The notes: a model not told the origin generated them from the sequence alone. A stretch of 64,000 nt of DNA from Paramagnetospirillum kuznetsovii (GCF_003284725.1 NZ_PGTO01000005.1:124001-188000); one strand, 5' to 3'; shown: positions 1-9,393, counted from the first letter of the stretch. A program made the numbers and translations.

Positions 1-1
1 T

Positions 2-1357
2 CTCGACGAGGCGCTGATCACGCCCACCGAGCTGCTGCACGACGCCAAGGAGATGAAGCGATTCGGCGACAAGGGCAATCTGCTGTTCGGCGCCATCGAC
101 AAGGTGTCCAGCCTGCAAGCCAAGGCGGCGGGCGACGAGAACAGCAAGGCCCGCAAGGACTTCCTCGACAAATCGTGGGAACAGCTTCAGGCCCGCGCCA
201 AGGAGTTCGTCGGCAAGAAGCCCAAGACCCCGGCCAATTTCGCCGAGGCGGTCAAGGGCAGCGGCGGCGATCCTTTCACCCTGCGCGCCCTGATGGTCAT
301 GGCCTTGCTGGAAAAGCGCAGTTGGTTCGGCAAGCTGGACATGCTGATCGCCTGGGCGGCGGAACCGGCGGGCGAGGCCAATATGAGCGTCATCGACGGC
401 GTCATCGCCGATTTGATGGTGCCCGCCCAGGTCATCCAGGACTTGCTGGGTTTCCAGTCCAATCTGTCGGCGGCGCTGTGCACCATCGTCAATCTGGTCG
501 AAGGCAAGGCGGAGGCCGCCAAATTCGCGCCGCAGACCTTCACGGATCTGAACACCCTGTTCGCGGCGGGGCGCCTGCCCTTGACCCGCGAGGTGCTGAT
601 GGCGCGGGTGATGCGCGAGATCGGCGGCACCAATCCGCTGTCGCGCAACGACCCCGACCAAGAGTTCGAGATGTTCCACAAGATGCTGCATCGTCTGGTG
701 GACAAGGACAGCGTGACCGGCGGGCCGCCCTTGGCCGAGTCGCTGCTGCAGCGCGGCTCGCGGGTGCTCAATTCCGGCGGCGCCACCGTGGCGGCGCCCC
801 AGGCCCTGCAATTGATGCTGGGGGCCTTGTCCGACGGTTGCGTCCGCCTGCAGTTCCTGCTGACGCTGTGCGCCTCCTCCCTGGGCAAGAGCATGGGCGA
901 AGTGCTGACCGAGGTGCTGGACAACCATGTGCGGCGCTCCAAGCATATCGATCAGTGGATCGCGGTGCGCCTGCCGCCGCCCCAGCGCATGGCGGCGCTG
1001 ACGGCGGCCAACAAGGCGCTGCGAACCTGCCCTGTGCTCGCCGACGACTTCAAGAAGGCGCTGGCCGATCTGATCGACGACGTCATGGTCCGCTACCTGA
1101 CCGAGGAAGGCATCATCGAGAAGGTGGACAAGCCCGACGATCCCCTGGCGGCCCGCGCCGTGCGGTTGGTGAAGTTCTGCGGCGCAGGCGTCTTGATCGA
1201 GGGCAAGTCGCTCAACATGGCCAAGGCCCGCGTCATCGAGCATCTGCGCCAGAAGCAGTTCGAGGAAAAGTTCGTCGCCAGTTGCCCTGACCCGTCCCAG
1301 GGAGAGAAAAGCCTGCGCGACTTTCACAAGCTGCTGGTGGAATGCGGCTTCGGGTGA
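2..1357 (+). CDS. Hypothetical protein, 5' end outside the window
   Basis: The frame is open from the first bases of the window through an internal ATG at 53 to a TGA ending at 1357, so the true start probably lies upstream. At least 451 residues are visible. The protein looks soluble and helical, with no signal peptide, membrane segment or catalytic motif that I recognise. It has a Lys/Glu-rich early part (residues KKPKTP) and a C-terminal region with several hydrophobic helices. It converges with epmA across a hairpin-rich spacer. Function unknown. Confidence 0.8.
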   Translation, partial: LDEALITPTELLHDAKEMKRFGDKGNLLFGAIDKVSSLQAKAAGDENSKARKDFLDKSWEQLQARAKEFVGKKPKTPANFAEAVKGSGGDPFTLRALMVMALLEKRSWFGKLDMLIAWAAEPAGEANMSVIDGVIADLMVPAQVIQDLLGFQSNLSAALCTIVNLVEGKAEAAKFAPQTFTDLNTLFAAGRLPLTREVLMARVMREIGGTNPLSRNDPDQEFEMFHKMLHRLVDKDSVTGGPPLAESLLQRGSRVLNSGGATVAAPQALQLMLGALSDGCVRLQFLLTLCASSLGKSMGEVLTEVLDNHVRRSKHIDQWIAVRLPPPQRMAALTAANKALRTCPVLADDFKKALADLIDDVMVRYLTEEGIIEKVDKPDDPLAARAVRLVKFCGAGVLIEGKSLNMAKARVIEHLRQKQFEEKFVASCPDPSQGEKSLRDFHKLLVECGFG

Positions 1358-1367
1358 TCCGGCTGGG

Positions 1368-1420
1368 GCGGGCAAGATGCCCGCGCTCCGATGCCGTTGG
1401 AGCGCGGCCGTCCCGGCCGC
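1368..1420. repeat. Three consecutive small palindromes between convergent genes
   Basis: The spacer between the end of the first gene and the end of epmA holds three inverted repeats in series: GCGGGC/GCCCGC (1368-1384), GCGCTCC/GGAGCGC (1383-1405) and GCGGCCG/CGGCCGC (1404-1420). The string GGAGCGCGG(G/C)CGTCCCG recurs in the longer hairpin at 36344-36405, which suggests one family of REP-like elements. It may also act as a bidirectional transcription end, but no T-run is present. Confidence 0.55.
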
Positions 1421-1421
1421 A

Positions 1422-2465
1422 TCACACCACCGGCGCCCACAGCACCTCGTCGATGCGTTCCGCTCCGGCCAGCAGCATGACCAGGCGGTCGAAGCCCAGC
1501 GCGATGCCGGAGGCCTCGGGCATGCCGTATTCCAGGGCGGCCAGGAAATCCTCGTCCACCGGATGGCTGTCGCCATATAGCTCCTGCTTCAACCTCATAT
1601 CGGCCTCGAAGCGGCGGCGCTGCTCGGCGGCGTCGGTCAATTCTCCGAAAGCGTTGGCCAACTCGACCCCCATCGCATAGGCCTCGAAGCGTTCCGCCAC
1701 CCTGGAATCCGTGGGCGAGGGGCGCGACAGCGCCGCCATGGAGACGGGATAGGAATGCAGGAAGACCGGGAGGTCGAAGCCCAGATGGGGCTCGATGCGG
1801 TCCATCATCACCTTGAAGAAGATGTCGTCCCAGCGATCGGATTCGCTGACCGAGATGCCGATGCGGCGGGCCTCGGCGGCCAACAGGTCGCGGTCGGGCG
1901 CCTGGGGATCGGGGGCGGTGGCCAGGATGTCGATCCCGGCGTATTCGCCAAAGGCCTCGGCCACCGACAGCCGCCGCCATGGGAGAAAAGGATCGCAGGA
2001 CAGGCCGCCGCGCCGCAGGGACGTAACCCCGGCCGCCGTGGCGCAGGTCCGGGTCAACGCTTCCATGTCCTCCATCAGCCGTTCCAGGCTTTCGCCCGCC
2101 CGATACCATTCCAGCATGGTGAATTCGGGGTGATGGGTGGCGGAGCGCTCGGCGTTGCGGAACACCCGCGCCATCTGGTAGAGGCGCGGCACGCCCGCCA
2201 CCAGCAGCTTCTTCATGGCGAATTCGGGACTGGTGTGCAGGCCGAGAATCACATCGGGGCCGCCATAGGCATCGCTAAGGGCGGTGGTGAAGGCCTTCAG
2301 ATGGGGCTCCATGCCCGGCGAGACCTGGAGGCAGGGGGTTTCCACCTCGGCGAAGTCCTGGGCGGCGAAAAAGCCGCGAACCGCCTGGACGGCCTTGCCG
2401 CGAAGGACGAGATTATCCCTGCGGGTGGCGAAAACCTCCGGGTGCCACCACTTGTTAGCCGTCAT
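1422..2465 (-). CDS. epmA: EF-P--(R)-beta-lysine ligase EpmA (GenX/PoxA)
   Basis: 347-aa class II aminoacyl-tRNA-synthetase-like protein corresponding to the catalytic core of lysyl-tRNA synthetase without its N-terminal anticodon-binding domain, which is the EpmA architecture. It begins with the typical WWxPE motif and shows the class II motif 2 (VFRNAERSATHHPEFTMLEW, about residues 101-120) and motif 3 (GIALGFDRLVMLLAG) near the C terminus. In the family it activates (R)-beta-lysine and attaches it to a conserved Lys of elongation factor P, which relieves ribosome stalling at polyproline. It is transcribed divergently from the GST gene with only 32 bp between starts. The partner EpmB aminomutase is not in this window. 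Confidence 0.9.
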   Translation of the reverse strand: MTANKWWHPEVFATRRDNLVLRGKAVQAVRGFFAAQDFAEVETPCLQVSPGMEPHLKAFTTALSDAYGGPDVILGLHTSPEFAMKKLLVAGVPRLYQMARVFRNAERSATHHPEFTMLEWYRAGESLERLMEDMEALTRTCATAAGVTSLRRGGLSCDPFLPWRRLSVAEAFGEYAGIDILATAPDPQAPDRDLLAAEARRIGISVSESDRWDDIFFKVMMDRIEPHLGFDLPVFLHSYPVSMAALSRPSPTDSRVAERFEAYAMGVELANAFGELTDAAEQRRRFEADMRLKQELYGDSHPVDEDFLAALEYGMPEASGIALGFDRLVMLLAGAERIDEVLWAPVV

Positions 2466-2497
2466 CTGTTTTTCCTTCGCGAACCGGGAGCGTCCCC

Positions 2498-3196
2498 ATG
2501 ATCGACCTTTATTACTGGACCACCCCCAATGGCCACAAGATCACCGTTTTCCTGGAAGAGGCCGGACTGGACTATCGCATCATCCCGGTGGATATCGGCA
2601 AGGGCGAGCAGTTCAAGCCCGACTTCCTGAAGATCTCCCCCAACAACCGCATGCCGGCTATCGTCGATCACGACCCGGCCGAGGCAGGCGCGCCGGTCAG
2701 CGTGTTCGAATCCGGGGCGATCCTGCTCTATCTGGCGGAAAAGACCGGGACATTCATCCCCGGCGATCTGCGCGGCCGGGTCGAGGTGCTGCAATGGCTG
2801 TTCTGGCAGATGGGCGGGCTGGGGCCAATGGCCGGACAGAACCATCACTTCGCCCTCTATGCGCCGGAAAAGATCCCCTACGCCATCGAGCGCTATGTCA
2901 AGGAGACCAGTCGGCTTCACGCCGTCCTCGACAAGCGGTTGGCCGATCGCGAGTTCATCGCCGGGGAGTATTCCATCGCCGATATGGCCGCTTATCCCTG
3001 GGTCGTCCCGTGGGAGCGCCAGGGCCAGCGCCTCGACGACACGCCAAATTTGAAACGCTGGTTCGAGACCATCGGTGCCCGTCCGGCGGTGCGGCGCGCC
3101 TATGAGCGGGCCAAGGACATCAATACCCAGCAGGTGGTTTCGGAGGAGGCCAAGAAGGTGCTGTTCGGCCAGGATGGCGGCACCGTCCGGCGGTGA
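2498..3196 (+). CDS. Glutathione S-transferase family protein (YfcG/YghU-like disulfide-bond reductase)
   Basis: 232-aa cytosolic GST. The N-terminal thioredoxin-fold domain (residues 1-85) has the YYWTTPNGHK active-site region with Thr/Asn rather than a catalytic Cys, and the NRMPAIVD turn that binds the gamma-glutamyl part of glutathione, followed by ESGAILLYLAEK. The C-terminal all-helical domain contains FIAGEYSIADMAAYPWV, a standard GST signature. The Asn/Thr site and the overall pattern resemble YfcG-type enzymes, which reduce disulfides using two GSH. The start ATG follows GGGAGCG. Substrate unknown. Confidence 0.88.
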   Translation: MIDLYYWTTPNGHKITVFLEEAGLDYRIIPVDIGKGEQFKPDFLKISPNNRMPAIVDHDPAEAGAPVSVFESGAILLYLAEKTGTFIPGDLRGRVEVLQWLFWQMGGLGPMAGQNHHFALYAPEKIPYAIERYVKETSRLHAVLDKRLADREFIAGEYSIADMAAYPWVVPWERQGQRLDDTPNLKRWFETIGARPAVRRAYERAKDINTQQVVSEEAKKVLFGQDGGTVRR

Positions 3197-3263
3197 TTTC
3201 TTGCATAATACTTTAGAACGGGAGCAATCGGAGGGGCGGGCCAAACAAGGCCTTGACTAAATA

Positions 3264-3277
3264 GGTATCGGCATACC
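3264..3277. promoter_or_regulatory. Short perfect inverted repeat upstream of the chemoreceptor gene
   Basis: GGTAT-CGGC-ATACC, preceded at 3253-3258 by TTGACT. It lies in the 200-bp gap between the GST and the chemoreceptor. It may be an operator or part of a promoter, but no convincing -10 box is placed at the usual distance, so this is only a candidate. Confidence 0.25.
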
Positions 3278-3401
3278 AATTTAGGGGGGGCGGCAGGGTG
3301 CGACCCAACCAATGACAAGCATCCGCCACGGGAAGATGGGCAAAGTTTTCAAGTTCGAGGCCGTATCGCGGCTCGATCACCCTTTGGTTACGGGGGAACT
3401 A

Positions 3402-5081
3402 GTGCTCGCTCGCATTTCCAATGCTCGTATCGCGGTCAAGGTCTTCATCGCGCCACTGCTTTTGGTGGTGTCTGTGGCGGTTTTGGGCCTTGTCTTCCAT
3501 TTCGCCATGAATCGCCAGGGCGCGGCCATGGAACGGATGGTGACGGTTTCCTTCGCCAACAGCCGCGCCGCCGCCGAACTGGACGGCGTGGCCGCCGCCA
3601 TTCAGTCCAATGTCTATCGTTTGCTGGGCTGGCAGGCGGCCAAGGAGGACAAGGACAAGATCAAGGCACTGGATGCCCAAATACGTGCCGACATGAAGAA
3701 CCTCGGGGACAAGTCGGGGGCGCTGTTCGTCGCGCTCGGCACCGATGCCGCCGCCGCCAAGCAGGTCAAGGACTATGGCCTGGCCGCTGGCGACGTGCTG
3801 GATATCTATTCGTCCGACCATATCACCGCCCTGTCCATGATGGGGTCCACCGAGATCGAATACGACGCTTTGCACAAATTGCTGAGCGGTCTTTCCCAGC
3901 AGGCGGCGGCCAAGGCGGCCGCCGACTATGCCGATACCTCCGATATCGCCAGCGCGGCCAAGGCGCAGTTCTTCCTGGTGCTGGTCGGCGCGCTGACGGT
4001 GGGCGCCGTCGTTACCCTGATCATGATCCGCCTGATCGCCGGTCCGGTGACGGCGCTCACCGAGAGCATGGGGCGTCTGGCCGGTGGCACCACCGAGGTG
4101 GAGATTCCCTCGCTGGACAATCAGGACGAGATCGGCGCCATGGCCCGCGCCGTGGCGGTCTTCCGCGACGGCATGGAAACGGCGGCCCGTCTTGAGGCCG
4201 ACCAGCGCAGCCAGCGCGAAAGTCAGGCGCGCCTGATCGCCCGGCGCGACGATCTGATCGCCAAGTTCAATGCGGCCATGGAAGGGATTTTGGCGACGGT
4301 GGTTCACTCCATCGAGCATGTCCACACCGTGTCCAATTCCCTGCAAGCGACCGCCGAACAGACCAGCCAACAGGGCGCCGCCGTGGCCTCTGCGGCGGAA
4401 GTGTCCGCCGCCAATGTGGCCACCGTGGCCACCGCCGCCGAGCAGTTGGGATGTTCGGTTCAGGAAATCAGTCGCCAGGTGGCCGAGACCACCACCATTA
4501 CCTCGGAGGCGGTGCAGGGCATCCATTCCGCCAATACCACCATGGACGGCCTTGCCGCCGCCGCCGGTCGTATCGGCGAGGTGGTGGAACTGATCAACGC
4601 CATTGCCGGGCAAACCAATCTTCTGGCGCTCAACGCCACCATCGAGGCGGCGCGGGCGGGCGAGGCGGGCAAGGGCTTCGCCGTGGTGGCGGGCGAGGTC
4701 AAGACGCTCGCCAACCAGACCGCCAAGGCCACCGACGAGATCGCCCAGCAGATCGCTGGCATCCAGTCCATCAGCCAAGACGCGGTCGAGACCATTCGCA
4801 CCGTCGGACGCACCATCGACCGCGTCAATCAGGTGGTGGCCTCCATTGCCGCCGCGGTGGAAGAGCAAAGCGCCGCGACCAGCGAGATCGTGCGCAGTGT
4901 TCAGCAGGCCTCCGACGGCAATGCCGAGATCACCCGCAATATCGGCGACGTGTCAAAGGCGGCCGGTGCCACCGGCGAAATGGCCGCCGACATGTTCAGG
5001 GCCGCCGACGAACTGGTTCACGAATCGGAATCCATGCGCAGCGAGGTGGGAACCTTCCTGTCGTCCATGCGACAAGGTTAG
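3402..5081 (+). CDS. Methyl-accepting chemotaxis protein
   Basis: About 559 aa from a GTG start at 3402, chosen because GGGGGA lies 5 nt upstream; ATGs at 3312 and 3345 are in frame but lack a good ribosome site. Order: transmembrane helix (about residues 10-32), a roughly 150-residue helical periplasmic sensor of four-helix-bundle style, a second membrane helix (about 186-208), a HAMP domain with a typical [16 protein letters not shown] end, and a C-terminal signalling hairpin whose tip reads [20 protein letters not shown] followed by [12 protein letters not shown], the CheA/CheW-contact region. No C-terminal CheR-tethering pentapeptide is seen. The ligand is unknown. The gene stands alone and ends at the first base of a dispersed intergenic repeat. 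Confidence 0.93.
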   Translation: MLARISNARIAVKVFIAPLLLVVSVAVLGLVFHFAMNRQGAAMERMVTVSFANSRAAAELDGVAAAIQSNVYRLLGWQAAKEDKDKIKALDAQIRADMKNLGDKSGALFVALGTDAAAAKQVKDYGLAAGDVLDIYSSDHITALSMMGSTEIEYDALHKLLSGLSQQAAAKAAADYADTSDIASAAKAQFFLVLVGALTVGAVVTLIMIRLIAGPVTALTESMGRLAGGTTEVEIPSLDNQDEIGAMARAVAVFRDGMETAARLEADQRSQRESQARLIARRDDLIAKFNAAMEGILATVVHSIEHVHTVSNSLQATAEQTSQQGAAVASAAEVSAANVATVATAAEQLGCSVQEISRQVAETTTITSEAVQGIHSANTTMDGLAAAAGRIGEVVELINAIAGQTNLLALNATIEAARAGEAGKGFAVVAGEVKTLANQTAKATDEIAQQIAGIQSISQDAVETIRTVGRTIDRVNQVVASIAAAVEEQSAATSEIVRSVQQASDGNAEITRNIGDVSKAAGATGEMAADMFRAADELVHESESMRSEVGTFLSSMRQG

Positions 5082-5247
5082 GTTGTATCGACATTCAGGG
5101 AATTCGGCTGATGTCGGGCCAGAATGTCTTTCTGGCAGAAACTTTAGCCACAGATGAACACAGATAAGCACAGATGAATTGAGGTGTTTCCTTATCTGTG
5201 GCCCATGTCTCATCCTATCCACTCGAATGTCTATTGGTCTTAGCCCT
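5081..5247. repeat. Dispersed intergenic repeat, copy A (CCACAGATGAACACAGAT type)
   Basis: About 165 bp starting GGTTGTATCGACATT and containing AGCCACAGATGAACACAGAT, TTTCCTTATCTGTG and a tail near CGAATGTCTATTGG. A very similar copy lies at 46618-46805. Both sit between convergent genes. The CACAGAT/ATCTGTG segments form an imperfect inverted repeat, so a folded RNA or transcription-end role is possible. Confidence 0.8.
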
Positions 5248-5950
5248 TGTTCAAGACCGACAGCCGTTCGCGCTGGCGGCCTTCGGCATCGAAATTGTCG
5301 GGGCGCAGCCAACGTTGGAAGCTGTCCCGAATGTGCGGCCATTCCGAATCGATGATGGAAAAGCAGGCGGTATCGCGATTGCGACCCTTGTTGACGGTGG
5401 CTTGACGGAACACGCCCTCGAGGCTGAATCCGAAGCGTTGGGCGGCGTTGCGGGAACTGGTGTTCAGGGCGTCGCATCGCCATTCGCAACGGCGGTAGCC
5501 CAATTCGTCGAAGGCGCGGCGCAGCATGAGATACATGCATTCGGTGGCGGCCGGAGTCCGGCGCAGGCAGGGCGCGAAAATAATGTGGCCCACGGAAATG
5601 GACCCCCCGGTGTTCTCGATGCGCAGATAGCCGACCATGCCGAGCGCGGTGCCGCTGACATTATCCACGACGGCGTAGAATTGGGGGTCGTCACTGGCGG
5701 CGGCGACGCCCAGCCATGTCTGAAATTCGGCCTCGTCCTTGAAGGGGCCGTAATAAAGGTAGGTCCAGGTCTGGCCCTCGCGGTCCTCCACCATGGCGTT
5801 GTAGAGCTGGCTGGTATGACGAGCGAGATCAAGCGGTTCCAGGCGGCAGAACTGGCCTTGAACGGTGGTCCGCCCCGGCTTGGGCCGTGTTGTCCAGTCC
5901 GGGATGGGAACCCCTACGGGCTGGCCGAACCGGTTGGTCAGATCGCTCAA
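5240..5950 (-). CDS. GNAT family N-acetyltransferase (RimJ/RimL-like)
   Basis: 236 aa with a probable TTG start preceded by AAGGGG at good spacing. It resembles RimL-type enzymes: an N-terminal strand (RLEPLDLARHTSQLY), a central WTYLYYGPF..F..WL segment, FYAVVDNVSGTALGMVGYL, and the acetyl-CoA binding region TPAATECMYLMLRRAFDELG followed by the conserved WRCDALNTSSRNAAQRFGF motif. Family members acetylate protein N-termini or small amines; the substrate here cannot be told. It follows the 77-aa gene by 24 bp on the same strand, so the two may be cotranscribed. Its stop codon lies inside repeat copy A. Confidence 0.88.
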   Translation of the reverse strand: MSDLTNRFGQPVGVPIPDWTTRPKPGRTTVQGQFCRLEPLDLARHTSQLYNAMVEDREGQTWTYLYYGPFKDEAEFQTWLGVAAASDDPQFYAVVDNVSGTALGMVGYLRIENTGGSISVGHIIFAPCLRRTPAATECMYLMLRRAFDELGYRRCEWRCDALNTSSRNAAQRFGFSLEGVFRQATVNKGRNRDTACFSIIDSEWPHIRDSFQRWLRPDNFDAEGRQRERLSVLNKG

Positions 5951-5974
5951 TCGCCGCCCCTTTCCAGGTCGTCG

Positions 5975-6208
5975 TCAGACGTCGCGTTCCGGATCGATGT
6001 CGAAGCGGCGCTTGCCGTATTTTCCGGTGAATGACGGACCGTCGTCGATTTCCACATGGCTGCGGGCCAAGGTGCTCGCCTGATTGATCAGGTTCTGCTG
6101 AAGCTCGAACATATGCTTCCAGTACTGCATCATCTGGGTGGACGACGCCATCCAGCCGTCCAGCATGGCCTGTTGCAGAGCGATCATGTTTTTTAGCGGA
6201 TCAGTCAT
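5975..6208 (-). CDS. Small helical protein, phasin-like character
   Basis: 77 aa, ATG preceded by AGAGGA at 5-nt spacing. The first 50 residues are an amphipathic Met/Gln-rich helix (LKNMIALQQAMLDGWMASST then QMMQYWKHMFELQQNLINQ), followed by a charged tail ending FDIDPERDV. The helix composition recalls short phasin-like proteins that coat polyhydroxyalkanoate granules, but similarity is too weak to assign. Same strand as the GNAT gene downstream. Confidence 0.65.
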   Translation of the reverse strand: MTDPLKNMIALQQAMLDGWMASSTQMMQYWKHMFELQQNLINQASTLARSHVEIDDGPSFTGKYGKRRFDIDPERDV

Positions 6209-6322
6209 TTTTCCTCTCCTGATGGCGAATCGGCGGTCGGCAGGGACGACCGGAATTCACCCTATCATCCTACCCCAGCCGTCATTGACGCACCACCGTC
6301 AACAGGTGCAGGGCGGCCCCAC

Positions 6323-6652
6323 CTACAACGCGGCGAGGGCCGCTTGACGGTCGGGATAGATGGAGAGAATTTTGGCGAAGCCGGAGACGTCGAAGATTTC
6401 GCGGATATTGGGCTTCATGCCACACAGGACGAATTTCCGGGTGCCTCGGGTCATCTTGGCGCCGACCAGAACGACGCGCAGTCCGGCGCTGGAGATATAG
6501 TTCAGTTCGCTGAAGTCGACGACGATCTTCGCGGCGCCGCCATTGACGACGGCAAGAACCTTGGCCTCGAATATCTTGGCGGTGGAACTGTCCACCCTGG
6601 CCAAAGGCACCAGGACGGTGGCGTCTCCAATGATTTCCTCGCGAATTTCCAT
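6323..6652 (-). CDS. STAS-domain anti-sigma factor antagonist (RsbV/SpoIIAA-like)
   Basis: 109-aa single-domain STAS protein. The conserved loop reads LNYISSAGLRVVL, where the first or second Ser of ISSAG is the predicted phosphorylation site, and IVVDFSELNYI precedes it. In the partner-switching scheme the dephosphorylated STAS protein binds a HATPase kinase and releases its target; the kinase re-phosphorylates it and a PP2C phosphatase reactivates it. The gene starts 6 bp after the phosphatase/HATPase gene upstream on the same strand, so both opposing activities are encoded by its neighbour. It is the last gene of the five-gene operon. Confidence 0.92.
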   Translation of the reverse strand: MEIREEIIGDATVLVPLARVDSSTAKIFEAKVLAVVNGGAAKIVVDFSELNYISSAGLRVVLVGAKMTRGTRKFVLCGMKPNIREIFDVSGFAKILSIYPDRQAALAAL

Positions 6653-6657
6653 GAGCT

Positions 6658-9393
6658 CTAGCTCTCCTGCTCTCCGATGGTCTTGCGGAGGGTGGTCGTA
6701 TTCCGACCGGCTTCGTGCCGGTAGTCCGTCGTGTCCATGAACTCTTTCACCAGGAAGACGCCGAGCCCGCCAATGGGGCGATCATCCACATCCAGTTCCA
6801 AATCCGGCTCCGGAGCCTCGGTGAACGGATCATACTCCTTGGCGTCATCCTCGATCTCGGTCATGAACTCTACGCCGTCGTAACTGAATTTGACCACGAT
6901 GTCATGGGGCGCATCGTCACCATATCCGTATGAGATAATATTGGTGATCAATTCGTCCAAGCATACGTTCAGGTTAAACGACAGTTTTTCTGGCAATCCG
7001 TGCTTCTCGACGAAGGCGTCCACCTGATTGGCGAGGCGTTCCAGTTCCGCCACATCGTTGGTGATGGTGACGGACAGATGGTCGGGTTCCATGCGCTGCC
7101 GGGGCGGCGGCTTGGGCATTGGCGGTCGAATGATGCCTTTCAGGACCGCCACGGGGGCGGGCGGGGGGGGCGCAGGCGCTGGCTGAACTTCGGCCACCGA
7201 GGCGATCTCGGCGTCTCCCGTCCCCTTGAAGCCAGTCAGCATCAGGCGGCGCTGCGGCTCCGTCACCGTATCGCCGTCATTCGACGCTTGGTCGAATCGC
7301 AACGTCAGCATCGTGATGTCGTCGAATTGCGGGGCGGTTCTGACAAAGTCCTCCACCGATTTCAAGACATCGGCGATGACGGCTTCGGGATGGGTTTCCG
7401 TGATCTCGCCCAGATGGGTGATCAGCCGGGGTTCGTCGTAGAGTTCGTCGGCGCTGTTCTGGGCCTCGGTCACCCCGTCGGTGTAGAGATGGACGACATC
7501 GCCCACTTGCAGCATGAAGCTGCCGGTTTCGTAGTCCAGATCCTCCATGACGCCCAGCGCCACGCCGGAAACGTCGCGGATGGCATCCACCACGCCGCCG
7601 CCGCGCAAGATCAGGGGGGGAGGATGTCCGGCATTGCAGAACGCCACCTCGCCGGTGCGCGTGTCCAGGACACCATAGAAGCAGGTGGCGAACAGGGTCT
7701 GCGGATTGTCGCGCGACAGCATGGTGTTGACGAAGGCCAGGCATTCGCCGGGGCTGGATGACAGGGGGGCCACGGCCTTGACGAGGCTGCGGGTGATGGC
7801 GATGAACATGGCGGCAGGCACGCCCTTGCCCGACGCGTCGCCGATGACGAAGCCCAGATGGTGGTGATCGATCAGGAAGAAGTCGTAGAAATCGCCGCCC
7901 ACTTCCTTGGCCGGTACCATGGAGGCATGAATCTGGAATTCGTGGCGGTCGGGGAAGGGCGGGAACACCTGCGGCAGCGAACTCAGCTGCAATTCGCGGG
8001 CGAAGTCCAATTCCTGACGCAGAACCGCCAACTGGTCACGGGTGCGCAGGGCCTCGCGCAGGATTTCAACATCGCGGGTGCGTTCGGCGATCAAGGTTTC
8101 CAGGCGCTCATGCTGCTCGCGGATACGCGACGACATGGTCTGGAAGGCGACCGCCAGGACTTCCAACTCGCCCTTGCCGCCATCGGATTCACCGCTTTGG
8201 CCGGGTTCCCGATTGGACAGGGCCTCGATCTGCTTCAGATCCTCGAGCACGGCTTCCCGCGCCTCTTGCTCCAGCATCTCGGACAGTTTCAGCATCTGCA
8301 GGCGGATGAACAGCTCCTGACGGCGGCGCTGCCGCTCGCGGCGCTCTTCCAGCAGGTCCAGCTTGATGGCGTTTTCGCGGAACACGCCGACGGTGCTGGC
8401 GATGCGGCCGATCTCGTCATTGTCGTTCTGGACGTCCAGCGTCACCGAGGTGTCGCCGCGCGACAACGCATTCAATACCGTGATGGCCTGATCCAGCGGA
8501 TCGAAGGAGCGACGCAGATAGACGGAGAACACCGCCAGGACCAGAACCAGGAACCCGGCGACCGCGCCGATGGAGACGATACGGATCTGGTATTGGCGGG
8601 CTTGGGTCTCGGTGGAATCACGCACGCTGACCAGGGCGCCGATGACGCGGGACTGTCCGTCGATCAGTGGGAAGACCACCACCGAATAGAATTTGCTGTT
8701 GTCGTGCCATGTGTCCAGGCGGCTCTTGCGGACGGAAAGCTTGCCCTCGAAGATTTGCCAGAGCTGGGCGTCGGTGCCGTCGGTCATATGGCCGCCGCGA
8801 TCCACCAGATAGACGTCGGCGCCGGTGGAGGCCTTGAATTCGGCAATGGGCGGCTTCAAGTCGGAAACCAGCGTGGCCACGCCGACCGGAACGCCATCGG
8901 CCCCGATCAGCGGCAGCGTCAACACCACGATAAAGCGCTTGTCGCTGTTTTGCATGATGCCGGTGCGCGGCTTGCCGCTTTCGATGATGGCGCGGCTGGT
9001 GCCGGAATCCACCAGGGGCGCGTCCAACAGCGCCCCCCGCGAGGAGTAGAGCAATTCGCCGTCAAGCCCCGCGATTTCGTAATGGGCCACGGCGGCGCGG
9101 CGCGACAGGAATTCCGCGGTCGGGGCCATGGCTTCGCGGACCTGAGATGGGCTCCGGCGTCCGGCGGCGTTGATCATCTCGTGATTGGACACCAAGGACG
9201 GCGTCGCGGCATCCAGGCGCTGCACGGTGTTTTCCACCAGCTTGTCCCAGAAGATCTGCTGGCCGTTAAGGGTCGCGGTGGCATAGCGCTCGTCCGCCAG
9301 TTCCTCGCTCTTCAAGCCGGCGAAGGTAAGACCGCCCACCAACAGGGTATAGGTCAAGGTGACGATAAGGGTTACCCGCGTGCGAAGCAGCAT
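6658..9393 (-). CDS. Membrane sensor PP2C (SpoIIE/RsbU) phosphatase fused to an RsbW-like HATPase
   Basis: About 911 aa from the ATG at 9393, which has GGGGGGA just upstream; another ATG lies at 9405. Order: membrane helix (about 5-25), an extracellular Cache-like sensor (about 30-270), second membrane helix (about 273-295), HAMP (about 297-350), a Glu/Arg-rich coiled coil (about 355-490), a PP2C phosphatase domain (about 505-720: EVGGDFYDFF, GDASGKGVPAAMF, NAGHPPPLI, YTDGVTEAQN, FDDITMLTL hold the metal-binding acidic residues), a Pro-rich linker (about 740-780), and a C-terminal HATPase with N-box CLDELITNIISYGYGDD and glycine box IGGLGVFLV. It therefore combines a predicted phosphatase and a predicted kinase for the STAS protein encoded 6 bp downstream. 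The Cache/HAMP input suggests control by a periplasmic signal. Confidence 0.92.
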   Translation of the reverse strand: MLLRTRVTLIVTLTYTLLVGGLTFAGLKSEELADERYATATLNGQQIFWDKLVENTVQRLDAATPSLVSNHEMINAAGRRSPSQVREAMAPTAEFLSRRAAVAHYEIAGLDGELLYSSRGALLDAPLVDSGTSRAIIESGKPRTGIMQNSDKRFIVVLTLPLIGADGVPVGVATLVSDLKPPIAEFKASTGADVYLVDRGGHMTDGTDAQLWQIFEGKLSVRKSRLDTWHDNSKFYSVVVFPLIDGQSRVIGALVSVRDSTETQARQYQIRIVSIGAVAGFLVLVLAVFSVYLRRSFDPLDQAITVLNALSRGDTSVTLDVQNDNDEIGRIASTVGVFRENAIKLDLLEERRERQRRRQELFIRLQMLKLSEMLEQEAREAVLEDLKQIEALSNREPGQSGESDGGKGELEVLAVAFQTMSSRIREQHERLETLIAERTRDVEILREALRTRDQLAVLRQELDFARELQLSSLPQVFPPFPDRHEFQIHASMVPAKEVGGDFYDFFLIDHHHLGFVIGDASGKGVPAAMFIAITRSLVKAVAPLSSSPGECLAFVNTMLSRDNPQTLFATCFYGVLDTRTGEVAFCNAGHPPPLILRGGGVVDAIRDVSGVALGVMEDLDYETGSFMLQVGDVVHLYTDGVTEAQNSADELYDEPRLITHLGEITETHPEAVIADVLKSVEDFVRTAPQFDDITMLTLRFDQASNDGDTVTEPQRRLMLTGFKGTGDAEIASVAEVQPAPAPPPPAPVAVLKGIIRPPMPKPPPRQRMEPDHLSVTITNDVAELERLANQVDAFVEKHGLPEKLSFNLNVCLDELITNIISYGYGDDAPHDIVVKFSYDGVEFMTEIEDDAKEYDPFTEAPEPDLELDVDDRPIGGLGVFLVKEFMDTTDYRHEAGRNTTTLRKTIGEQES

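Noticed and set aside
3399-4868. 489-codon open frame antisense to the chemoreceptor gene
   Set aside because: Low-complexity Gly/His/Asp translation typical of a shadow frame; the plus-strand protein is a clear chemoreceptor.
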